A stretch of DNA of 6,321 nucleotides, from NCBI GenBank assembly GCA_003647825.1, contig QMNP01000103.1:1-6321 (forward strand). Reading direction: 5' to 3'. Shown piece after piece: positions 1 to 6,062 of the stretch. The notes below the pieces were generated by a model. That model was not told where the DNA came from, ran no database searches, and saw only the letters and a program-made list of their open reading frames with translations. A program made the translations under genes and the position numbers. Source of the DNA: Candidatus Cloacimonadota bacterium (GTDB lineage Bacteria; Cloacimonadota; Cloacimonadia; Cloacimonadales; TCS61). The stretch's first letter is position 1. Every line of letters starts with the position of its first letter.

Positions 1-8
1 TAAAAAAA

Positions 9-85
9 TGGCACGCCCGAGAGGACTCGAACCCCTAACCCTCTGATCCGAAGTCAGATGCTCTATCCAATTGAGCCACGGGCGC
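9..85 (-). tRNA. tRNA-Arg, anticodon UCG
   Basis: Read on the minus strand, this 77-nt segment folds into a complete cloverleaf. The 7-bp acceptor stem pairs GCGCCCG with CGGGCGU (one G-U pair). The D arm has stem GCUC/GAGC with the loop GG doublet. The anticodon stem is UCUGA/UCAGA with loop CUUCGGA, the variable loop has five bases, and the T arm has loop UUCGAGU. The anticodon UCG lies at plus-strand positions 49-51, so it reads CGA and probably other CGN arginine codons. Known arginine identity bases are present: A20 after the D-loop GG, C35 and G36. The discriminator base is G and the CCA end is encoded (plus-strand tgg at 9-11). Transcription runs leftwards, divergent from the protein genes. 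Immediately after CCA the transcript would read seven U residues before the window ends. Confidence 0.96.
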
Positions 86-163
86 ACGCAAAGCAAATTT
101 ATTTTAACTTTACATTATGTCCAACATTTTTTGTTTGTAATTAAGAATTTAAAAGGAGAGTTT
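86..163. promoter_or_regulatory. Divergent spacer between tRNA-Arg and TPR gene
   Basis: This 78-bp AT-rich spacer separates the leftward tRNA from the rightward TPR gene, so it should carry a promoter for each unless the TPR gene is read from further upstream. I see no convincing sigma-70 pair on either strand. On the plus strand there is a TTTACA (109-114) and a TGTAAT (136-141), but they are 21 bp apart, too far for a standard promoter. On the minus strand a TAAAAT-like box has no good -35 partner. The call as a regulatory region rests on gene orientation only; exact elements are not assigned. Confidence 0.3.
154..158 (+). promoter_or_regulatory. Ribosome binding site for TPR gene (AGGAG)
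   Basis: AGGAG lies five bases before the ATG at 164. It decides the start: the open frame continues upstream to a TTG at 71, but that codon is inside the tRNA gene and the added residues do not look like a signal peptide, whereas translation from 164 opens with one. Confidence 0.85.
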
Positions 164-805
164 ATGAAGCGAATTTTAGTAGTAGTTATGATAGGATGTT
201 TTACCTCTTTATTACTTGCTCAACATGGTGGAGGAGATTTTGAAAAACTAATGAAATATCAACAGGAACCGAGTTTCGATAACCTTGATATTGCCTTGGA
301 ATATTATCAGAAATTAATAGGTACAGAAGATACGGAAATGGCTCAAATAGCTTTAGCCAATCTTCATATGATGGCCATGAATAATGTAATTGATGAAATG
401 AAGAATGATCTGGACTCACTATCTCTGGGATCAAAATTTCAATTAGCTAATTTACTATTGGAAAATCATAGATTTAACGAAAGTATCGAGATCTATGAGG
501 TCATTAATTCTACCTCTCCAAAATGGTCCTGTCCATGGCGTCATAAAGGAGAAGCTTTATATGAATTAAATATGTTTGAAGAAGCTGAAATGGCTACACT
601 TAAGGCTATTGAAACCAGAGAAGATCATTACGATGCCTATATCCAGTTAGCAGAAATCCAGATGCGTCTTGGTAAATACGAAACAGCTTTAGAAACTTTG
701 GAAAAGGGTTCTAAATACGTAGATGCAGATATTGAAGGGGAAGTAGATTCGGATGAAGTTAATGCCTTAAAATTACAAATTGAAAACCTAATTAATAATA
801 ATTGA
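164..805 (+). CDS. Exported TPR-repeat protein of unknown function
   Basis: The 213-residue product begins with a typical signal peptide: MKR, then a hydrophobic run to about residue 18, with likely cleavage after Ala19 (LLLA-Q). It is therefore probably periplasmic or surface-exposed. From about residue 90 there are three helix-pair repeats with the TPR pattern: about 90-121 (LANLLLENHRFNESIEIYE), about 125-155 (KGEALYELNMFEEAEMATL, with a Lys-Ala-Ile helix end) and about 156-187 (LAEIQMRLGKYETALETLE). The 25-88 region is also helical and Ala/Leu/Met-rich and may hold degenerate repeats. TPRs bind other proteins; no enzymatic motif is visible. Cys12 sits inside the hydrophobic core in a poor lipobox context (VMIGC), so a lipoprotein is unlikely. 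The 66-nt gap to the next gene leaves it open whether this gene belongs to the protease operon. A role as chaperone or adaptor for the exported peptidases is possible but only positional. Stop is TGA. Confidence 0.85.
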   Translation: MKRILVVVMIGCFTSLLLAQHGGGDFEKLMKYQQEPSFDNLDIALEYYQKLIGTEDTEMAQIALANLHMMAMNNVIDEMKNDLDSLSLGSKFQLANLLLENHRFNESIEIYEVINSTSPKWSCPWRHKGEALYELNMFEEAEMATLKAIETREDHYDAYIQLAEIQMRLGKYETALETLEKGSKYVDADIEGEVDSDEVNALKLQIENLINNN

Positions 806-861
806 TATATATTTATGTAATTACGCTGGAACACTTATTGCATCGATTTGCTGCATGAAAA

Positions 862-867
862 AGGAGG
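862..867 (+). promoter_or_regulatory. Ribosome binding site for first carboxypeptidase (AGGAGG)
   Basis: A full AGGAGG lies four bases before the ATG at 872. It decides the start against an in-frame TTG at 848: that longer start would place the ribosome site inside the coding region and add eight charged residues (MLHEKGGL) before the signal peptide. Confidence 0.88.
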
Positions 868-871
868 ATTA

Positions 872-3655
872 ATGACTAGAAATATTATATTTTTTGTTTT
901 ATTTTTTTCTATCTGCACTTTGTTTGCTGAACATGTTGTTGTTCGCTTTGATAATCCATCCGATGAAATTATTAGTAAATTCACGGCAAATGAATATGAT
1001 GTTGCATCCTATAAACCAGGTGAATATCTGGATATTGTAGTCCCAATGGATGAATACAATGATTTATTAGAATCGGGCTATTCCGTTCGCATCACACAAA
1101 CCGAAGAACAATTGAAAGTAAATCTTAATTCAGGAACGGATTTAGCAGGATATCGCGATTATGAGGAATTTTTAGCAGAATTACAGCAAATAGAAATTGA
1201 TTATCCCGATATATGTAAACTATATGATATTGGTGACAGTTGGGGAAAGATATACTCTGATAATGGTAATACTAATTATGATGATTTTCAGCATGAAATC
1301 TGGGCATTAAAAATTTCTGATAATGTGGAACTGGAAGAAGACGAACCCGGTATTTATTACCTTGCTGAACATCATGCCCGAGAACCTATCAGTCTGGAAG
1401 TTGTAATGACCGTTTTGGAACATATATTGGATAATTACGGAACTGATCCTGCGATTACAGATAACATAAATAATCAACAAGTCTGGTTTGTTCCGCTAGT
1501 AAATCCTAATGGTCATAAAGTAGTAACTGATGAAGTTGAAACTATGTGGAGAAAAAATATTCGTGATAACAATGAGAATGGAAGTTTGAATGTTACAGGT
1601 TACAATCCATCCGACGGAGTGGATCCAAACCGGAATTATGATTGGGAATGGGGTGGAGCTTCTACAAGTTGGACTAGCGAAACTTATCAGGGACCATCTG
1701 CTTTCTCCGAACCTGAAACTCAGGCTGTACAAGAACTAATGGCTGCTCATCACTTTGTGGCTGGACTTAGTTATCATAGCTACAGTGAATTGATATTATA
1801 TCCTTTTGGTTATGCTGATGGTGTTATTGCTCCAGACCAGGCTGCTTTATCAGAATTATGTACGGATATGGCTGTAACGATCTCCGGCCAATATGGTGGT
1901 ACATACACACCTCAAGCTTCCTGGGCTTTATATCCCTGTACTGGTACTACCGATGATTATGCTTATGGAATGTATGGAATATTCAGCTATACAATTGAAC
2001 TTGCTACAGAATTCATTCCTCCAGCTTATCAGGTTGAAGATATCTGCCTAAACAATATTGAAGCATCTATGATCATGCTGGATCGAACCAGCCATTCAAT
2101 TTTACTTGGACATGTTACTGATTCTGATAGTGGATTGCCAATACAGGCTGAGATTTTTGTTGCAGGCATTGACGATACAGGGGTTTATCGAAATCCTTAT
2201 ATAAGTGATCAAGAATTTGGAACGTATTATCGTTTATTAACCGATGGTGTTTATGACGTTTCTTTTCAGGCTTACGGTTATGAAGCTCAGACATTTGAAA
2301 ATGTTATTATTACAAGTGATGACCAAACTGTTCTTGATGTTGTTCTATCTAATGGATCAGCAACTGCTTCTGTTTCTGGTGTGATATCAGATGCAAATAC
2401 CGGCCTTCCAATTGAAAACGCTGTTGTCGAACTTCTTGATTATGGCATTCCTGCTGTAACTACAAACGCTCAAGGTGAATATACTATAAATAATGTTTTC
2501 GAATATTCATATGATATGCAGATCTATGCAGATGATTATGCCAGTATTCAAATCCAAGTTGATATTACAGAACAAACAACAGAGCTGGATTTCGATCTTT
2601 ATGAGTTAGATGATGGGACTTTTGAAAGTGGAGTATTAGGTGGATGCTGGGTTTTCGGTGGAAATGCTGATTGGCAAATTGATCCCACTGTTGCTTACGA
2701 AGGTTTTCTTTCAATTCGTTCGGGAAGTATAGGGGATAATCAGAATTCCGATATTGAAGTTTCTTTATATGTTGCTAATGAAGATGAAATATCATTTAGC
2801 CGTAAGGTTTCTTCTGAAGCTGATTATGATTATTTAAAATTCTACATCGATGGTGAATTACAGGATCTTTGGAGTGGTAATGAAGATTGGTCGGTGCAAA
2901 CATATCCTGTAACAGCAGGTGTGCATACATTCCAATGGAGTTATGTAAAAGACGGTGGTGTTGCCAACGGTTCCGATTGCGGCTGGATTGATAATATATT
3001 ATTACCCACATCAGCAATAATGGTATCACCTTCTATCCTGGATTTTTTATCTATCGAAGATTGTATCGATGGCAAATCATTTGTAATTAATAATAATTTT
3101 GACGTACCAGTTACCATGAATGATATTACTCAAACCGGTTCTGTTTTCGAATGGTATATTGATGACTTCAATCTGGAATTACCCTATATACTTGAAGCAG
3201 GTGAAGAACTTGAATTCCTGGTTAAAGTAGCTCTAACTACAGAAAATAGATCCAGAGAAATATTATCCGAAAACCTCATTATTTCTACTGATAATGGAAA
3301 CAAATATGTTACCATAAATTTTGATGAGACACTGAATGTAGGAACCGAAGATAATCCATTAGTTTTTGAAACTGAATTCTATGGAAATTATCCAAACCCA
3401 TTTAATCCATCTACTACCTTTAAATTCAGTTTAAGATCAAATTCACAGGTAGAGTTGAATATTTATAACATAAAAGGTCAACTTGTGAAAACTCTGATAA
3501 ATAAAGAATTACAGGCTGGTTTTCATTCTGTCATCTGGAATGGAGAAAACAATAGTGGTAAACCTGCGACTTCTGGAATTTATTTTTCAATTGTAGATGC
3601 TTATAACGAAGGTTTAGATTTCACCAGTATTAAGAAAGTTATACTTCTAAAATAA
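872..3655 (+). CDS. Secreted M14 zinc carboxypeptidase, A/B-like, with type IX-type tail
   Basis: This 927-residue protein should remove C-terminal residues from peptides outside the cell. Order of parts: signal peptide 1-19 (cleavage before Glu20); propeptide-like domain about 20-88; M14 catalytic domain about 92-408; two transthyretin-like (CarboxypepD_reg-type) domains about 408-493 and 498-577; a beta-sandwich MAM/jelly-roll-like module about 583-712; an Ig-like (HYDIN/ASPM-type) domain about 713-825; and a FlgD-Ig/type IX secretion-type tail 838-927. Catalytic residues, with bovine carboxypeptidase A numbers: zinc ligands His168 and Glu171 in HARE (69, 72) and His302 in YHSYSE (196); Arg227 (127); Asn253-Arg254 in DPNRN (144-145); Tyr354 (248); general base Glu376 in TIELATE (270). 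All are present, so the enzyme should be active. The specificity position is Asp361 (255) with Gly313 (207), as in carboxypeptidase B, which predicts preference for C-terminal Lys/Arg; mixed specificity as in carboxypeptidase T is the alternative. It lies 8 nt upstream of the second carboxypeptidase gene. Family is very secure, specificity moderately so. Confidence 0.95.
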   Translation: MTRNIIFFVLFFSICTLFAEHVVVRFDNPSDEIISKFTANEYDVASYKPGEYLDIVVPMDEYNDLLESGYSVRITQTEEQLKVNLNSGTDLAGYRDYEEFLAELQQIEIDYPDICKLYDIGDSWGKIYSDNGNTNYDDFQHEIWALKISDNVELEEDEPGIYYLAEHHAREPISLEVVMTVLEHILDNYGTDPAITDNINNQQVWFVPLVNPNGHKVVTDEVETMWRKNIRDNNENGSLNVTGYNPSDGVDPNRNYDWEWGGASTSWTSETYQGPSAFSEPETQAVQELMAAHHFVAGLSYHSYSELILYPFGYADGVIAPDQAALSELCTDMAVTISGQYGGTYTPQASWALYPCTGTTDDYAYGMYGIFSYTIELATEFIPPAYQVEDICLNNIEASMIMLDRTSHSILLGHVTDSDSGLPIQAEIFVAGIDDTGVYRNPYISDQEFGTYYRLLTDGVYDVSFQAYGYEAQTFENVIITSDDQTVLDVVLSNGSATASVSGVISDANTGLPIENAVVELLDYGIPAVTTNAQGEYTINNVFEYSYDMQIYADDYASIQIQVDITEQTTELDFDLYELDDGTFESGVLGGCWVFGGNADWQIDPTVAYEGFLSIRSGSIGDNQNSDIEVSLYVANEDEISFSRKVSSEADYDYLKFYIDGELQDLWSGNEDWSVQTYPVTAGVHTFQWSYVKDGGVANGSDCGWIDNILLPTSAIMVSPSILDFLSIEDCIDGKSFVINNNFDVPVTMNDITQTGSVFEWYIDDFNLELPYILEAGEELEFLVKVALTTENRSREILSENLIISTDNGNKYVTINFDETLNVGTEDNPLVFETEFYGNYPNPFNPSTTFKFSLRSNSQVELNIYNIKGQLVKTLINKELQAGFHSVIWNGENNSGKPATSGIYFSIVDAYNEGLDFTSIKKVILLK
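2618..3007 (+). repeat. Beta-sandwich module, copy 1 (shared by both carboxypeptidases)
   Basis: This codes for residues 583-712 of the first carboxypeptidase, running from TFESG to DNILLP. A second copy lies at 5311-5703 in the next gene. Over the C-terminal 72 residues (641-712 against 609-680) I count 41 identical positions, about 57%, with no gaps. Landmarks in both copies are KVSSE, YDY, FYID, WSG, GVHTF, KDGGV and GSDC. The pattern resembles MAM/concanavalin-like jelly-roll modules used for surface or glycan binding; the family assignment is by eye and the ligand is unknown. Confidence 0.7.
3383..3652 (+). other. C-terminal FlgD-Ig/type IX secretion-type tail, copy 1
   Basis: This codes for residues 838-927 of the first carboxypeptidase. 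It opens with GNYPNPFNPSTTFKFSL, passes through the IYNIKGQLVKTL strand, the WNGENNSGK loop and SGIYF, and ends KKVILLK. These are the hallmarks of the roughly 90-residue tail that directs FCB-group proteins to type IX-type secretion and surface anchoring. No secretion-machinery gene is in this window, so the route is inferred from the tail alone. Confidence 0.85.
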
Positions 3656-3660
3656 GAGGG
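3656..3660 (+). promoter_or_regulatory. Ribosome binding site for second carboxypeptidase (GAGGG)
   Basis: GAGGG follows directly on the TAA stop of the upstream gene and ends three bases before the ATG at 3664. The whole gap between the genes is 8 nt, so ribosomes ending the first carboxypeptidase stop at the initiation site of the second. This suggests translational coupling and fixed co-expression of the two enzymes. Confidence 0.75.
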
Positions 3661-3663
3661 TTT

Positions 3664-6027
3664 ATGAAAAAACAATTGATTTTATTGTTCATTTCTATTT
3701 TAGCTTCTCTTGCTCTAAGTGCTGAAGTAGTTTCAGAATACTATTTCAGATTTCTTCTCCACGACTATTCCAAACTTGAAAAGATAACTAATATTGTTTC
3801 TATTGATAACATCGATGAAGGTTACGTTTATGCTTATGCCACACCTGCAGATCTGGTAGAATTTAGATCACTGGGTTATTATCCAGAAATCTTGCAGCAT
3901 CCTGGAACTCTCTACAAACCTATTATGAGCAATGCAGTTGATGAGCTGAGAGAATGGGATGTATATCCCACCTATGATGCTTATATCTCAATTATGTATC
4001 AATTTGCAGCAGATTATCCCGATATTTGTTCTGTGATGAGTTTAGGCAATACAGTCGAAGGCAGAGAAATAATGGTTGCAGAAATATCAGATAATGTAGA
4101 TCAACAGGAAGCAGAACCAGAATTCTTCTATAGCTCTACCATGCATGGCGATGAAACTACTGGTTATATACTTATGCTTAATTTAATCGAATATCTTCTT
4201 TCAAATTATGAGCTTGATCAACAAGTTACAGATCTGGTTAATGGTGTTGATATCTGGATTACTCCTTTAGCAAATCCTGATGGAACTTATCATGGTGGTA
4301 ATTCAACTGTGTTCGGAGCCACGAGGTTTAACGCCAATGGTGTTGATTTGAACAGGAATTTTCCAGATCCAGCTTATGGGCCGCATCCGGATGGTAATGA
4401 GTGGCAACCAGAGACAATAATAATGATGGATTTTGCAGCAAGCAGACACATTACTATGGGCGGGAATATCCATGGTGGTATAGAAGTGATCAATTATCCG
4501 TGGGATACATGGATAGAATTACATCCAGACGATGACTGGTATTATTACACTTCTGTAATTTATGCTTCTTCAGCTCAGGCAAATAGTCCGGCTGGTTATA
4601 TGACTGCCCTAAATAATGGAGTAACTAATGGATATGCCTGGTATCCTGCCCATGGAGCACGGCAGGATTATATGAATTATTTTCATAATGCTCGTGAAGT
4701 TACTATGGAACTTTCCTATACAAAATTGTTACCGGAAAACCAACTTCAAAATCACTGGAACTACAATCGTGAAGCCCTTTTATTGTATATGGAAGAGAGC
4801 TTGTATGGCTTACATGGAATTGTAACCAATGAACTTGGTGAACCACTTGATGCTCGGATTTTTGTTTTGGAACATGACGACAGACATACCGAGGTCTACA
4901 CTGACCCTGAATTGGGAGATTACCATAGATTGTTAGCTGGTGGTTCTTATGATATCGAATATTCATCCTACGGATATAGGACTTCCATAACCGAAGATCT
5001 TTTGATAGTAGATGGGGAAACAACGAATCTGGATGTTGTATTGGAAACAGCTCCTCAATTTACAGTTTCTGGATCGGTATTAAACGGGAATACAATGGAA
5101 CCTGTGGCGGATGTAACAATAGAACTTATAGATACTCCTATTGAACCTGTATATACAAATGCAAATGGTTTATATCAAATCGAGAATGTTTTTGAAGGAA
5201 CTTATTCTGTTTCTATAGTTTCAGAAGGTTATACGGCGATTATTGAAAATATTAATGTAATGGAAGATAACACTGAATTTGACTTTACAATCTTCTATAG
5301 TGAAATCGAAAGCTTTGAAAACGGTAATTTCAATGATTACGCCTGGAGTTTTGGTAATGAGACAATCTGGACGATCGACAATACTAATGCCTTTGATGGA
5401 ATCTTTTCAGCTCGATCTGGTGTGATAAATCACAATGAGACTACCAGTTTAAATATTGAATTGAATGTGTCTGAAATCAGCAGACTTTCATTTTATTCTA
5501 AAGTTTCTTCTGAACTAGGTTATGATTATTTTGAATTTTATATCGATGATAATCAAATGAATTCCTGGTCTGGAGAAATTGACTGGGCAAGGCAGGAATA
5601 TGTCATTTCTACCGGTGTCCATACTTTCAGCTGGGTTTATACAAAAGACGGAGGAGTTTCAAGCGGTTCGGATTGTGCCTGGTTGGACCTGATAGATTTT
5701 CCCTGTACGAGTTTTGTAAGTGCATCAAATACTCTTCAACCAGTTTCTGTAAATTTACATGGCAACTATCCCAATCCATTCAACCCAAGTACTACAATCA
5801 GTTTCTCGATTTCTTCGGTTGAATATCTTCCTACCAGTTTAGAAATTTTCAATATTCGTGGACAAAAAATAAGAACACTTGTTTCTGAATCGTTATCTTC
5901 AGGGAATTATAATATATTCTGGAATGGGAAAAATGATCAGAATAAAAGCGCAGCTTCTGGAATATATTTTTATAAATTGAAAACTGATGATTTCGAATCT
6001 TCAGGAAAAATGCTAATGCTTAAATAA
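3664..6027 (+). CDS. Secreted M14 zinc carboxypeptidase, N/E-like, with type IX-type tail
   Basis: This 787-residue exoprotease belongs to the carboxypeptidase N/E/D/M type. Parts: signal peptide 1-20 (LALSA, then Glu21); propeptide-like domain about 21-85; catalytic domain about 100-380; two transthyretin-like domains about 381-461 and 465-545; beta-sandwich module about 550-680; short linker; secretion-type tail 700-787. Catalytic residues with carboxypeptidase A numbers: His161 and Glu164 in HGDE (69, 72), His270 in NIHGG (196), Arg221 (127), Asn230-Arg231 in DLNRNFPD (144-145), Tyr327 (248) and Glu349 in TMELS (270). The N/E-type signatures DLNRNFPD, NIHGG, NYPWD and NREALL are clear. Asp281 (207) and Gln334 (255) match the residues that give this subfamily its preference for C-terminal Arg/Lys. 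The first transthyretin-like domain follows the catalytic domain directly, as is usual in the subfamily. The prodomain-like N-terminus is unusual for N/E enzymes, and the Ig-like domain found in the neighbour is missing. Expected to be active and exported. Confidence 0.95.
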   Translation: MKKQLILLFISILASLALSAEVVSEYYFRFLLHDYSKLEKITNIVSIDNIDEGYVYAYATPADLVEFRSLGYYPEILQHPGTLYKPIMSNAVDELREWDVYPTYDAYISIMYQFAADYPDICSVMSLGNTVEGREIMVAEISDNVDQQEAEPEFFYSSTMHGDETTGYILMLNLIEYLLSNYELDQQVTDLVNGVDIWITPLANPDGTYHGGNSTVFGATRFNANGVDLNRNFPDPAYGPHPDGNEWQPETIIMMDFAASRHITMGGNIHGGIEVINYPWDTWIELHPDDDWYYYTSVIYASSAQANSPAGYMTALNNGVTNGYAWYPAHGARQDYMNYFHNAREVTMELSYTKLLPENQLQNHWNYNREALLLYMEESLYGLHGIVTNELGEPLDARIFVLEHDDRHTEVYTDPELGDYHRLLAGGSYDIEYSSYGYRTSITEDLLIVDGETTNLDVVLETAPQFTVSGSVLNGNTMEPVADVTIELIDTPIEPVYTNANGLYQIENVFEGTYSVSIVSEGYTAIIENINVMEDNTEFDFTIFYSEIESFENGNFNDYAWSFGNETIWTIDNTNAFDGIFSARSGVINHNETTSLNIELNVSEISRLSFYSKVSSELGYDYFEFYIDDNQMNSWSGEIDWARQEYVISTGVHTFSWVYTKDGGVSSGSDCAWLDLIDFPCTSFVSASNTLQPVSVNLHGNYPNPFNPSTTISFSISSVEYLPTSLEIFNIRGQKIRTLVSESLSSGNYNIFWNGKNDQNKSAASGIYFYKLKTDDFESSGKMLMLK
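5311..5703 (+). repeat. Beta-sandwich module, copy 2 (shared by both carboxypeptidases)
   Basis: This codes for residues 550-680 of the second carboxypeptidase and is the counterpart of 2618-3007. The best-conserved part is the C-terminal half, including KVSSE, FYID, WSG, GVHTF, KDGGV and GSDC-A-W. Here it leads almost directly into the secretion tail through a linker of under 20 residues, whereas copy 1 is followed by an Ig-like domain. Confidence 0.7.
5761..6024 (+). other. C-terminal FlgD-Ig/type IX secretion-type tail, copy 2
   Basis: This codes for residues 700-787 of the second carboxypeptidase. It carries GNYPNPFNPSTTISFSI, then IFNIRGQKIRTL, WNGKNDQNK, ASGIYFYKL and the terminal GKMLMLK. 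It matches the tail of the upstream protein part for part, so both enzymes should use the same export route. Confidence 0.85.
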
Positions 6028-6050
6028 AATAATAAATAAATTGAAAAAAA

Positions 6051-6055
6051 AGGAG
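6051..6055 (+). promoter_or_regulatory. Ribosome binding site for C25-like gene (AGGAG)
   Basis: AGGAG within an A-rich stretch lies seven bases before the ATG at 6063. It supports a real gene start close to the window edge. The 35-nt spacer from the upstream stop shows no hairpin that could act as a terminator, consistent with read-through from the carboxypeptidase genes. Confidence 0.85.
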
Positions 6056-6062
6056 AAGATTT

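Noticed and set aside
1..8. Intrinsic terminator after the tRNA
   Set aside because: Seven U residues would follow the CCA end, but there is no separate hairpin between CCA and the U run, and the window ends here, so a terminator cannot be supported.
71..163. Upstream extension of the TPR gene to a TTG at 71
   Set aside because: It starts inside the tRNA gene, adds 31 residues before an obvious signal peptide, and ignores the AGGAG placed five bases before the ATG at 164.
197..199. Lipoprotein cysteine (Cys12) in the TPR protein
   Set aside because: Only 11 residues precede it, the context VMIGC is a poor lipobox and the hydrophobic run continues past it to LLLA; ordinary signal-peptide cleavage fits better.
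201..434. Minus-strand open frame of 77 codons
   Set aside because: It lies wholly opposite the TPR gene, has no ribosome site or recognisable motif, and is explained as a shadow of the coding strand.
848..871. TTG start at 848 for the first carboxypeptidase
   Set aside because: The AGGAGG at 862-867 would fall inside the coding region; the ATG at 872 gives a proper signal peptide directly.
806..871. Promoter or terminator between the TPR gene and the first carboxypeptidase
   Set aside because: A TTGATA at 802-807 has no -10 partner at normal spacing, and no stem-loop followed by a T run is present; short TGCA repeats near 840-856 are too weak to call.
4703..5023. Minus-strand open frame of 106 codons opposite the second carboxypeptidase
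   Set aside because: It overlaps well-conserved catalytic and transthyretin-like sequence on the plus strand; its His/Arg-rich composition is typical of a complement frame. The shorter antisense frames at 637-834, 1496-1732 and 2796-3029 were rejected for the same reason.
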